Shown here: in pieces, positions 35,952 through 48,067 of the stretch
How positions within the stretch are numbered: the stretch's first letter is position 1
How the letters are laid out: every line of letters starts with the position of its first letter
From: Oscheius onirici
Taxonomy: Eukaryota > Nematoda > Chromadorea > Rhabditida > Rhabditidae
Reading direction: 5' to 3'
Length of the DNA: 64,000 nt
Assembly (NCBI GenBank): GCA_932521025.1
Contig: OW051473.1
Span: 3,782,001-3,846,000 of the forward strand
Made by a program: the position numbers and the translations under genes
Notes under the pieces: model-generated
Told to the model about the DNA's origin: nothing
Seen by the model: only the letters and a program-made list of their open reading frames with translations
The model's database searches: none

Positions 35952-37878
35952 ATGCCGGCAGACCAGCAAGTTTCTCAGCTTGGGCTGATGGCCTGTCTTT
36001 CCTTTGTTATTGGCAAGCTAAATCGTTTCTGTGTTCAAATAACAGTTCAGGAAACATTATTGGCTCTGGAATCTTCATTACACCTGGACATGTTTTAACA
36101 TTTACTGGTTCAATTGGTCTTGATATGGTAGTCTGGATCCTTTGCGGTCTATTCACCATTCTAGGTAAGCATTGTTTGATCTTGTGAAGGTTCCGTTTTC
36201 AGGCGCAATTGTTTTTGTCGAGTTAGGAACGGGGATACCTTCCGACGGCGGAGACTATGCATATGCCATTTACGCTAATTGGAAGGTGATAAAGTTCTTT
36301 AGGTAATTCAAAATTGTTCAGTCCCTTGCGTTTGCTTTCATGACAGTTGCTTCTTTCGTTTCGTATCCGGGTGCCAATGCTATTCAGTGTGCAACATTCG
36401 GACAATATTTGAGTAAGTTCACATCAAATTTAGTCTATAAAGAGAATCAGCTGTTGGGATACAAACTTTCATGGATCCCGGTCACTGGGCACCAATGATT
36501 GAATGGGGACTGGGAGCCTTCTTACTTTTTTGTTGTACCGTCGTCAACATTTTTCCTGTTGGAAAGGGAGCATCAATGTTTCAAATGGTGGCCGTCTATG
36601 CCAAAGCTTTGATCCTTTTCACTGTCATTGCTTTTGGAATGTATCATCTTTTTGTTCTAGGTAGCTTTCCAAAGAACAAGAACGAATTTTATTCCAGACG
36701 AGCATAAAAATCTGGACAACCCATTCGCTGGTTCCATTTTCCATCCGGGATCATTTGCTTTGGCATGCTACTCGGCTCTATGGTCTTTTGCCGGATGGGA
36801 TATTCTTAATGCTGGAGCTCCGTCAGTGAAAAACCCACGAAGGTTTGTCTACAGTAGTTTAATCTCAACTTTATAGGACTTTGCCTCTTGCACTCATTGG
36901 TGGACTGATTTTTGTTACAGTCATTTATCTGCTTGCCAACATTTCTTTCTGTGTAGTACTTGGAGTGGAAGACATGAAAACGAGTCCCGCAGTCGCCGCG
37001 GTATAATTACTGCTATCTGAGTACTTTGGTAAATTTAAGGATTTTGCTAAACGCAGCATGGGATCACTTTATCATTGGGTTCCCTTTGCAACTGCTCTGC
37101 TTCTTGTCAGTACCGTGAATGGCAGTATATTTGCATTGTCTAGGTAAAAATTACCAATAAAAAGGACTGATTTTTGTCCAGAATAATGTCCAAAGCTGCC
37201 GAAGAAGGTCATCTACCCAAATTTCTAGCAGCTCGTCACAAAACTTACAAAACGCCCATTGCCGCATTGATAACCCAGGTACGAAACTAAAAGAAACTTC
37301 TAGTTTTTAGTTTTTCCTTTGCCTTCTAATGTCAGTTTTCCCCGTTACTACCATCATCAACTATGCTTCGGTTATCATGTGGGGACAGAAAAGTCTGTCG
37401 GTAGCAGTGCTGCTCAAAATCAGGTGGACAAAAATGGAAGTTGATCCAGGTATTTGTTGAGAAACATTACAGTGAAAACATTTGCAGGTGTGCTACAAGT
37501 TCCCCTTGTGTTGACGATAGTTTTCTTCATTTTGTCAATGTTTCTGACTGTTTTTCCGGCTTTTACCGAGACGGAGGTAGGCTGAGTTCACAGACAGACC
37601 GTATTTGCAGATGTTCTTCACTGGATTTGGTGCCGTGTTACTGCTAGCATTTATTTATCATTTCCTTCACTGGATCGAGAAGCCAGATACCCTCATATCC
37701 TTTGACAGTGAGCTTTCACGATTTATCAAAACTGCCCATTTTAGACAAGCTGGCTGAAATAGTTTGTCAAGCACTGAACTCGGAACTTCCTCCTGAAAAA
37801 TCTGCTAACGAGAGATGCAACGAAGAAAATGGAAGTGAAGAAGAAGACTTGCTCGCCCCTTCATCTGCATTATTATAG
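35952..37878 (+). CDS. LAT-family amino-acid transporter, second tandem copy
   Basis: Thirteen exons (35952-36012, 36051-36164, 36203-36285, 36322-36412, 36451-36660, 36698-36842, 36877-37000, 37040-37143, 37182-37278, 37311-37449, 37488-37576, 37611-37707, 37745-37878) encode 495 residues. It shares the upstream gene's motifs ([47 protein letters not shown]). Most exon lengths are the same too (114, 83, 145, 124, 104, 97, 139 and 89 nt in the same order), so the two genes arose by tandem duplication. Sequence has diverged well beyond a recent copy. The heavy-chain cysteine is absent here as well. The C-terminus is acidic (NEENGSEEEDLL). The first intron (36013-36050) uses a GC donor (ATTG|GCAAGC). 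An AATAAA at 37941-37946 follows the stop. Confidence 0.9.
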
Positions 37879-39752
37879 TTTTCGACAACCAAGAGACACT
37901 TGATGACGAATTGACGGGTGAAAAATCTGTTTATGATTGAAATAAATTATGATTCATTCTCAATCAGTTTTTTTCCCTAAAATCATCCCAAATCAACACA
38001 GACGGTCGACCGTGCGGCTGCTCTTCTTTTCTCTTTTCATGTTTAAGAAGTAATAGCAATTAGGACAAGCGTTGGTAAGCTTATTTCTCTATTTCCGGTA
38101 GCATTGTCACGGATAACAAATCCCCATGAGTGATGAGGGAGCAATGCAGATGGAGTATTAGCACTTGTCACTAGAATTCCCACAAACTGTACGATGTAAC
38201 GCCACTTGTGTCTCTCAAAAAATTTTATTGCTCCAAGCAAGGATTAGGAATAAAGTTTGCGCGTTTCTGCCCACATTCTCTGACCATTCGCCGAACTATC
38301 TGTTGCATCGGCGAAAAGATGTGAGCCCGGATCCGCGTTGTGCCTAAAAGACTATCTCTAATGAAAAATGCTCCGTGCCCATAAGCCTTTCGCGGCTACC
38401 ACTAGCGATGTAGAACGAGACAGAGAGGAGCCCCCTGTGAGTTACTTTGAAAATCCCCAGAAAGGCACTGGTTCACAATCTGTCAGCAACGTTTGCTTCG
38501 CTTTACCTTCTTTTTGTTTCGGTCGATTATTGTGGTTTCCCTTTGTGCTCCCAGAAGACATTCGCGCAGGTGGTCCAGCTGTTTTTGCGGTAGACGATTT
38601 CGCGCTCGCAATATGCCAACGACACCACCTCTTAACCACGACCAGAAAAATGACCCTTGACTTACACATATAAACATCTTTTCATGTTAAGCTGTTTACC
38701 GACATTTGGGGCGGGGTTATCTATCATTCTCTTCTAATCAACCAGCTCGACTGAGCGGGTGCCCAACCTTACTCACCATATGGTCACTTGGTCTATCGTT
38801 TTGATGGAGCAAAAGAGTGTCGGCTTGGTGAAAAGTCACTCGAGTTCCTTGTCCAAACTTGACGCCTAATGGCTGCATCTACCTGTTATGTCGCATTGTG
38901 TACATGACTGCTCTATTTGTTATCGTTACGAGTGTTTCACTCCCTGTCCATCGCAATTGACTCATCCTTGCGAGACTGCTGACCACTGGCCGAACCCACT
39001 AGCTCTCTAAATGCGCATCCTCTCCTACGTCACTAACAGTCTCTCTTCACCAACTGTGCTTCCGTTCCTTATCACAGAACATAAATTCATAGTAGCGATA
39101 AGTGAAATGCAGTAGGCGTCACTGATTCAATCGCTCCTTTTTTTGGCTCTGTTTATCGAAATTGGTCTGCTGTAAACTATTTCTGGCCGACTATATCACG
39201 GTTTCATCCTCTTCGTCAGCGGCGCACTTTTATCTTTTTTTTTCAATTTATCAAAGAATCGATTTGACCCACTTTGCAAAGAGCTGCAAGTGTTCCTCTC
39301 TCACTGTATTGCCCGCCGGTCAGTTATTTTGCTCATCGCGCCCACGAAATTTGACACTGCTAACTTCTGGCCATTGGCCTCATTCAAATGTTTTATCGAA
39401 GTGCTTTACACCGGGACTATTTTAATCGAAGCAAAGGACATATTTCATAGGCGTACGATCTTGGGATAAATCATAGCTGGATAGCTGACAGCTCCAATGC
39501 TGTTTTCTCGCGCAAATACCAGTCTTTCATATTCTGTTCCAAAAAAGATAAAGTAGCTCACGAATTTTGTTTTTCAACACTGTATAAGTGTTGCTCACAG
39601 GATGTGGAAACGCTTTTGTTTACTTTGGATTGTTTTGAACGTCATTTCTTTCCAACCTTCTTATTTGTTTTTGAAATTTCTCGTCGTTCAAAAACATCTT
39701 CGACTCTTTAAGCTGGTTGCTTATCGACAAGTTATTATCTTCCAGTTAAAGT
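37879..39752. other. Region upstream of SLC4 gene, no gene called
   Basis: Poly(A) signal of the second transporter at 37941-37946. The open frame 39602-39847 overlaps the first SLC4 exon in another frame. An acceptor TATCTTCCAG ends at 39745, seven bases before the SLC4 start, so a 5' untranslated exon or trans-splicing is likely. Confidence 0.45.
37941..37946 (+). terminator. Poly(A) signal, second aat gene
   Basis: AATAAA lies 63 bp after the stop codon. Confidence 0.55.
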
Positions 39753-42700
39753 ATGAGTCTCGAGTTGGAATCTGGTCATGGAGAAACACCGCCGCCAACT
39801 TCTCCGGCGAAGAAGCTAAGAAAGAAGATCACTTTTGCCATCGGTAAGACAACTGTAGCCACATATAATGCAAATGATTTAGGCGAAAAAAGTCCTCAAA
39901 TGAAGTCTCCTGATGGTGCCTTCAGTTTCGACCAAGAAACTCTGACGCTCTCGAAGGACAAATTGTTGGTGGAACTTTTCGAACTCGCCAACGGAAGATG
40001 GGAAGAGGCTGCCCGATGGATTCGATACGAAGAGGTGAATTTTATTTATATTTTTGCACTATTCGTTGGGAGTTGACTCCAGCAAGGTCGAACCCCACTT
40101 CATCTACGATAGTAGCCGACGGCAGAGGCACGTCGGAAGGGTTTTAAGAAAACTTTTAATGATATTACTCATAGCGAACAAATGATTATTTTGGGTTACG
40201 TTATTGTTTATAGAATTTTTCAGCATGACCAATCTGAGTTATTCTTCAGTTTACTTCAGTGAATCATTAAAGCCAGAATTTTCGGACCACCCTGTAGTGG
40301 TCATCAATCTCTGATTCAAAACGACTGTTCTTAGCGAATTCTCTCGCCAATCTGTATAGCAGACCAGTTCTTCGGTAAGAAAATGTGCATTAAAATCTGG
40401 ACACGTGGTAGTTCTTGGGTAGAATTTGTGACAGACAATGATTGAGCCTTAAATCATTTTTCAAATTTTCATCCCTTCTTAGTTGTTACTTTTTTTATAT
40501 CTGTTTAGGATGTCGAAGGCCAAAGCCACCATTGGGGAGTTCCTCACGTTGGATTGATTTTCTTTGACGCCATCTCAGTGCTTCGAACCATGGTGAAAAA
40601 CGGTATACTATACATTTATTATCATTCCCAAATTAAAACGTTTTCAGCCGTGGTTCTTGAAATCGACGTCTCGGGTTATGAGAGTCTAATCGAACACGTC
40701 GTCGAAGCTCTGGAAAAACGCAACACTCCTTCTTTCGTTGTGGAAAAAATCAAGGAACTTATGCACCTGAAGCAAAAGTGAGTTTAGTGGAGATCTTTTT
40801 ACCGTAATTTTCAGACACGTCGTCTCCAAGAGCAGTAACCTCATCAAGAGCTTCACCTCAACAGGACTGAACAAGCTCCAGACGTCGCTTCACCTGTCAT
40901 CTCTCGAGCAACAGCCAACTGCAACTGTCGATGTTCAGCAGCAAGAACGCCTCACTGGAAATCGGTATTCCATGCCGAGCCATGCTTTCGCTCACGGGAA
41001 CACTACGCCTTCGTACAAGTAAGATATGAAACATCCATTGCAAATTTCAAATTCAGATCGTCTTTCCGTAAACATCTTGACAAAGTAGCCGAAGCCGCTC
41101 AAGTCTATGCTGCTGAACTGAAAGAGGCCGAGGAGAACACAATGGTGTTCGTCCGTCTGAGGACTGCAACTTTGTTCCCGGAGGTATAAAGTTATTCTCG
41201 GTTTGGTCGTTTAAATCCTTTTCGTTATGTTCAAACGAGATCAAAGGTATGCTTTAGATTCATTTGGATGACAGAGACTCGGTGAGTTTGGTATCTTAGT
41301 GAGCATGGATGAGTTTAACTTCGATTCTATCTATTAGTTCTTCTAAAACAATATCTTCGATCCTATCTAACAATTGTTTGGTCAAAGCTTACTAAGAGTT
41401 TAGGCGGAGGGAAGCTATCCAACCAAGTTCATGGTATTCATCCTGGGACCGTCGCAATCTGTCTCCTTCCACCAGCTCGGACGCTCCTTCTCCACAATGT
41501 TATCCAATGAGGTGGGTCTCTCAGTAAGATGTGCTTTTTCTGAGAAGGCTAGGGTGTTTGTATACAGCCTAGAGAACCTGGAACAGATGCTCGTTCGAAA
41601 ATAGTTGTTCGAAAACGGTGAACCAAGGTTTCTGATCGACTTCCTCAAACACTTCACTTTTTGTACCAGGAACAGAGTTCACCTGTACCTTCGGGTTTTT
41701 CAGTCGTTCAAGCCGTTCGCAGACAAGGCCACTACCTCTCATGTACTCGACGAGGGAGTGAGAGAGTAAGTTCATCGGGTAAGGGCTGAAAAACACTTCT
41801 CGTCTAGGTTCCTCGAAAACGCCGCCATTATTCCCGGTACCAAGGTCGACAATAAGGAGCTAGTACTCGTTGATCGGCTCTGTGATGAAATCAACAGCCA
41901 CGCCAAGATGAAGCAAGCTCATTTTCCCGAACGCCGAGGAACTACGGCACAAATCCAACCGATGGAGAGAATGGTTATTTATGAAGAGAAGAAGAAGCCC
42001 AGAATGTTCAGTGGATTCATGGACGACCTGCATTGTCGCTTTCCGCACTACTTGTAAGTACAGTCATGGTAATATCCAAACATTTGTTTCTAGGAGCGAC
42101 TTCAAGGATGGATTCAACTGGCTGTGTGTCAAGTCCATTCTGTTCATGTTCCTGGCTTGTGTGACGCCTACTGTTACTTTTGGTGGACTCATGGGTGAGC
42201 TTTTGCTTGTTGTGCGGTTGCACAATATTATGTTTGTTCTCAACTCTGTTCACCACGTCAAAGTAACCTAATTTAGTAAACCACACATACCAAGCGAAAA
42301 AAGTATCGTTTTAGGCGAGTACACTCAGGATAGAATGGGAATGGCCGAAACTCTCATTGCTCAAGGCCTCATCGGAATTATCTGGAGCTTCGTGTCCGCC
42401 CAACCGCTGATCATCCAGTCTCCTACAGGACCAGTACTAATCTTTGAAGGCGCCTTATTTCAGGCGAGTTTTCAGAAGATCCTCTTATTAAACGCTAAGG
42501 TCATCCGAAAAGCATTTCAAACTTTTCGCCCCCTAAATTACAGCAAAATGTGATTCTGAGAGCAACCGTTTTATTGAAATTTTATGAGGAATCCAGCTAC
42601 CACGTCCGTTTTGCGAAAATTTTGCCTTTTTCATGGGTTTCAAGTCCTCCTGAGGTTGGGCACTTTGAAGCAGGGTTGGGCAAACGTTCGTGTTCGTTGT

Positions 42701-45700
42701 TCGTTTTGACCGAACACGAACTTGAACCGAAAATTTCAATGTTTGCCTAACCCTGCTCTGAAGTCGAAGCTAGCAGGTTTTATCCTGTCGAGAGATTAGG
42801 GTTCGAAGTTGGACAAATGAGTTGGAAAAAGTATGAATACTGTTGTAGAGAGTCCAAGATGGGGGTATGACGTTGTCAGACGACGAAGTCGGCTGGTACT
42901 CACTAAAACATAAAATTAAGTTTTAGATCTGTGACTATTTTGGTCTCGATCTTTTGACTGTTCGTCTGTATACCGGAGTCTGGATTTTTCTGATGTGCCT
43001 TTGTGTCGTCTGTTTCGACTTCCACAAAGTTCTCTCCTACGTCACTGGATTCACCGAGGAGATTTTCGCCACTCTAATATCTGTCATCTTTCTATTTGAA
43101 AGCGGCAAATACACGATACGAGTAAGTTATTCGAAAAAAAATTGGGCTATGCTGAATTTTCAGACTTTCAACACTCACAAGGCTGGTGATTACGACAGTT
43201 ATGTTCGCGCTCGGAAGTTGTGCAACAATGACACTGATCTCCCGGAAGACAAATGTAAGTTTCGGCAGGCTTGGTGGAACTTACTAATTTTAGCGATCAA
43301 TTGTGAAACGTTACCTCAGCCAAATACATTCCTCCTTTCCGCCTTTCTCTTGGTGTTAACAATAATATCGGCGTTAATATTCAGATTTATTCGGGACAGT
43401 CAGTGGCTCGGTAAATTGGTGAGAAAAGATTTTTTACGTTTCACCATTTGTTTAGTCTCGAAAGATCATCGGTGATTATTCTGTTGCCGCGGCATTGGTC
43501 TTTGTCCTTGCTGTTCAAAAAATTCTGTTCCCTGACATCTACGTGGAGGTCAGTAAAAATCTTTGTACCCCGTGGCAACCAATCTATCAATGACGAGATC
43601 AAGGGAAGCCCTGGCACGTGAAGTTCGTTGTGTGGTGCGAGTGTTATCAGTACATAGAACGGGCCACATGACTTTTCTAACAATTCTGCGACAGTAAAGT
43701 GCTATTAGGAACAGTAGTCCACGAAGATCACAAATGATCGATAAAAGTACAAACGTTATTTCAGACCTTGGAGATGCCGTTAACGTTAGGCTACACCAAT
43801 CCGGAAAAAAGAGGACATGGCCTGTTAGTCAGTTTTTATACGGATCATGTAGTGAAGACAGCAATAATTTCTCTGGTAGCTGCAGCTCTCGTTTTCATCC
43901 TGATCTTCGTCGAAACTGGAATCACCGAGTTTGTTTAGAATGAATGATCACCATTTATTCTTATTTTCAGAGTTGTTCTTGCTAGAAAAGAGAGGAAGAT
44001 GGTCAAAGGATCCGGTAAGAGCTGGGATATTATGCTGGCGGGTCTCTGCACTCTTCTCTGCTCTCTTCTTGGACTGCCCTGGATGTGTGCTGCAGCTGTA
44101 CAGTCGATCGCTCACACCGACTCTCTGACAAAATATCAGAAGCAAGCCCCTGGAGAACGACCAGGTACGTTTCTATATTGTGATAAATCTTAACTCGTTA
44201 CAGTACCCGTGGCCGTCGTGGAACAACGAGTTACCGGAATTGTTCTTTCGATATTGATTCTCATTTTCGGACTACTGGGCTTCTACATCAAGTTCATGCC
44301 AATGTCCTGTCTCTTTGGAGTTAGTTGTTACCGTTTTGGATGTCATTAACATTTTAGGTGTTCGCCTATCTTGGCATCACAAGCATCCTCTGTCTCGACC
44401 TGTTCCAGCGTGTTCTGTTGTTCTTCAAGCCGGCCAAGTATCACAAGAAGCTTCCCTATGTTGACGAGGTGAGGGTGTATATTTGCACGAATCCGGCGAT
44501 TCCTCTCCCGCATTTGAATGATCAACATGCGCATTCATGCGCGTGTTAAGAGGCATCACACTAACAACGTCATTGCGGGCATTCTGGGAATCCTTCTAGA
44601 GGAACTGAAACTGACATTTTCTTAATAGATATTTGATCAGCGACCCCTCACAAATCTAGTAGGCAGATGTTCTTTTCCAATGATCCATTTAAGCATGTGC
44701 GAGTTAAAAAATAGCTTGCGAAATGACCGCAGTGGGTGCAGTGTTCCTGCTCGGATAATTCCTCTAAGCACGGAAGCGTTTTGCAGCACCGAGGGTATAT
44801 CTGGCACACATGCGCTCGAGAGATAGTCACTGCGGGAAGAGACGCAGACATCCGGTTGATGGTTCTGTGAGTGCCGCACGTGTACATGGTGTCCCCAAAT
44901 TACTACGTCATGCGGACGACGCAATCGCGCGCCCGTGCGCGCGATTGTTTGGTAGCGAGAGGCTGTGATCTTTCGTTGTCAATCCCCGCGATCACCCCAT
45001 ACGGACGAGTAAAAGCTCTGCAAGTATACCTGCAAAACCGAATACTTTGGTGTTCTTGCAACTAAAGATAAATTGAGAAAAACGTTATATTACCCTGTTT
45101 GATAGCGTCTCTCGTACAGATATTTCGCCGAAGGCGCATGACACGTTTTACTATACGAAAGCGAGGTGTGAACTATTTTACGATGATCATGTGGTCCGAG
45201 AAACTCGAAATAGTCCGAGCGATCATTTCAACGACACGTTTGCAAGTGTGAACATTTCATAATGATGACAGGTTCATGTAAGACGTGACGTAGTTGCTCC
45301 CAGCGCGACCACGGTGCCCGCAAACACCGAAAGAAATACAGAAGGAGAAGCGAGACACAGTTTCTACGGAACAGTTTCATGCGAGTTTTTGAATGAGGAA
45401 GTTGGAAAATGATCTTTCCCCTCGGTCATTCCCAAAAAAAATTCCGTTCCCCTCCGGGAATCCCGCTAGCCTAATTGAAGAGGGCTCGCATCTGGCAACA
45501 AGGATGCCCGATGTGTTCATCAAAGATCTTCCCTTACACCACTACCAGAGCGACTAGATCTATTAAAGGGCGGTTCTAATGAAAGCAGATGTTACATCCT
45601 TTACTATTTTGGGGTTAGTTCTGATGTCACTCGTGAAACTACACGCCTACCAAGGCCAACAGTGCAATTCGCGAGAAATGACTCGACAAAAAGCACAATG

Positions 45701-46759
45701 AAGATATTCACGAAAGGGTTATAACTATTCGTAGTGATATTATGGCAGCCGGGTAGAGACGTTCAACCACATGATTAATGAATTACTGTATCACAAGCAT
45801 AGACCTGATTTTTGATCATGGTTTGAATTTTAAGGGAACAGCAGTCCTCATTCGCTGCTCTGCGGGATTTACTCTCTGCTCATTTGCTTAGGCTGCCAGA
45901 CGGGAATCAAAAGAAATCAAAAGATATTTTAGGTGGCCACTATACGGATGCACTTTTATACTGGAATCCAGATCATTCTGGTGGTTATCGCCTTCACATT
46001 CAAGCTCTTCAAACGTAAGTCACAGCAAAACCACACGGATCTGTAAAACTTTTTCAGAAACGGCCATACTATTCCCATTTGTTCTTACAGTGTATGTGAT
46101 CATCAGGATCAAAGTGTTGCCTATGTATTTCAGCAAAGAAGAGCTTGCTGCTGTAAGTTTTCTCTTTCACAACCCCTTTTCGGAAAAAGTTCTGCTCAGT
46201 TCTTGGAATGTTCGAGCAGGATGCCCTGTAGATTCAATTAGTCTCCAAAATGCGATGCCTCGACAAGAGTTCCCAGAATAGCTGGTGCCGGGTTAGACCC
46301 CTAGTGTCGGCTGCGTGCTAATGTGTGGAACAGCAGGGTCGACCATTATTCGGCCGACCGTGGTCTATGATTTTCTGTTGGAGGAAGTAGAGCAGAGGGT
46401 CGATCTGCCTCCGCGCAGAGCGCTTATTTTGGTGCCAGCTGAAAATTTCCAATCTTATACCTAAGATTGCGAAGGAAAGAGATGAGTGAACAGCTCCAAT
46501 GTTTTTGATCGAAAATTGTTGCACTTTCACAAAACCATTTCGCACTTATGAAACATCACGCGTTTCTTTCAAACACAGTCCCTGTGAACTACACCGAGCA
46601 AAGTCTCTGAGCGATTTCGTGATACATACAGACTTTTAGTGAAGAAGCGTACTGTAGCATGCGTAGTATCTTTTTGGGTACCAGTACAAATATATTTTTC
46701 AGCTCGATGAATGCCACGAAGGAGAACCTACTGAAGCAGAGATTCCTCTTATTGTTTAA
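39753..46759 (+). CDS. SLC4-type bicarbonate/anion transporter
   Basis: Twenty-three exons encode about 936 residues: 39753-39843, 39883-40034, 40509-40602, 40648-40777, 40815-41018, 41057-41183, 41258-41281, 41404-41511, 41704-41765, 41808-42053, 42094-42194, 42315-42463, 42927-43121, 43164-43254, 43294-43418, 43456-43548, 43765-43928, 43971-44164, 44204-44319, 44358-44468, 45933-46014, 46058-46152 and 46703-46759. The cytoplasmic N-domain has the family's WEEAARWIRYEEDVEG and HWGVPHVG. The membrane domain has DFKDGFN, PTVTFGGLMGEYTQ, PLIIQSPTGPVLIFEG, and SWDIMLAGL followed by GLPWMCAAAVQS. SLC4 proteins exchange chloride for bicarbonate or carry Na-bicarbonate; C. elegans has four (abts-1 to -4), and I cannot say which this is. 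Odd points: exon 7 is a 24-nt micro-exon, intron 12 starts with GC (CAG|GCGAGT), that intron holds a MITE, and intron 20 is nearly 1.5 kb. Confidence 0.92.
42671..42755. mobile_element. hAT-type MITE (non-autonomous, 85 bp)
   Basis: Terminal inverted repeats CAGGGTTGGGCAAAC and GTTTGCCTAACCCTG (one mismatch) flank an internal palindrome (GTTCGTGTTCG...CGAACACGAAC). Eight-base flanks CTTTGAAG (42663-42670) and CTCTGAAG (42756-42763) differ at one position, as an old 8-bp target-site duplication would. CAG...CTG ends with an 8-bp duplication are typical of hAT elements. It sits inside intron 12 of the SLC4 gene and has no coding capacity. Confidence 0.8.
44469..45932 (+). other. Long SLC4 intron, no gene
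   Basis: Intron 20, 1464 bp, far longer than most introns here, with higher local CpG than its surroundings. It contains the perfect inverted repeat at 44922-44947. It could hold a decayed mobile element. No coding frame is supported. Confidence 0.45.
44922..44947. repeat. Perfect 11-bp CpG-rich inverted repeat
   Basis: CAATCGCGCGC and GCGCGCGATTG separated by CCGT. It lies in the long SLC4 intron. Confidence 0.85.
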
Positions 46760-48067
46760 TGTTACTTTAATTGCTGAAACGGTTCTTACTCTATGCCAGG
46801 GTATATTGTACGGCTTTATATCCGTCACATCCAGTTCGATAGTGACGAAAATTGTTCATTTACATGCATAATATATTATCAAATATAAATCTATTTATAT
46901 CGAGTCTTTTGAACATCTTGTTCCTGTAGAGTTGGGGAATACCTCGGTCTCTTCAACGAATTCTTTTTCTAGATAAGAAGGGAAACAATGCAAATAGCGA
47001 GACAGTGCTTTTCGTGGAAAACCGGATGACGCGTGGTGTCGGTCAACGCCCGTGGGGCTGTCCTCCTATTATTTTGTGACGAGGGTACTTTGACCAGAAT
47101 AATGTGGTAATCAACAACAATTCTGCAAACGGCAACTTCCTCCTGGAGCACTGTTGTTTGATGCCCACGTGCGGCGGTAAACACATCTGGCTTGGCCAGT
47201 GGCGCGCTTCCACAACACCCTCGTCAAGGCAGAAACAGGCCGTAGAGCCCCACAATAACAAGCCTCTATTGTTCTCTTGTGGCTAAAAACTGCTCATCGT
47301 TTTGCAGGACAAATGAGAGAGGCGAAACCGCTTGAATATTCTCTGACTACACGTGGACACCACATGCGCTTCGCTGAATGCACTCAAACATAAGGGATTG
47401 CTTTCTTTGAAAAGTCACATTGTAAGCTTTTCTCTTCAGGTTTGCGAGTACTTCTTTGTCATGTTCAATAGCAGAGGTTGTCCTTGGCAAACGTTGGCAA
47501 TCGAACCGAGTTTTAGGTCAGGTGTCACGTACTCCATTCCTCTTCGGTCGCCCTCCATAGTATTGTGCCGCCATTAGTTCCATTAGTATACGACCATTAG
47601 TTCTTTAGACATTTGGAAGATGCATTGGGAGAACCGCGCGGTAGCCACCTCAAGGGACTAAATGCATGCGCGTGCGATAAGCCATGTTCCAGGAACACGG
47701 ACAGCACCCTCGGGATATCCTTGCCCTCTCATGACGCCTCTTAAATCATGATAGCAACAATTGGTAGAATCGGACCTCTTATTGAAGACTAGCTTTGGGA
47801 CATGGGCTGGCCCTTTGATTCTCGATTCACTGTGGTCACTGGGGGTCTCCTATTTACACTGGCTCGACAGCCGTGTGGACCCCATGCGTAGGACACGTGG
47901 GTATTTCGGACATGGACAAACCGGTCGCCCAATACGTTGATCTCTCGCTGTCTCGTAGAGTCACTGTATTTCGCTGAAGAAACGACTATTAAGAGAACAG
48001 AGTTTTTTCGCAACAATATTTATTAATGACACATAAAATTATGAATTGTGACGCAATCACAACAAGA
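46760..48067. other. Intergenic region between convergent genes
   Basis: Lies between the SLC4 gene (+) and mdl-1 (-), whose 3' ends face each other. Contains several CACGTG E-boxes (for example near 47166 and 47354). Overlapping short frames at 46969-47286 on both strands have no domain. AATAAA on the minus strand near 48016-48021 is the likely poly(A) signal of mdl-1. Confidence 0.45.
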
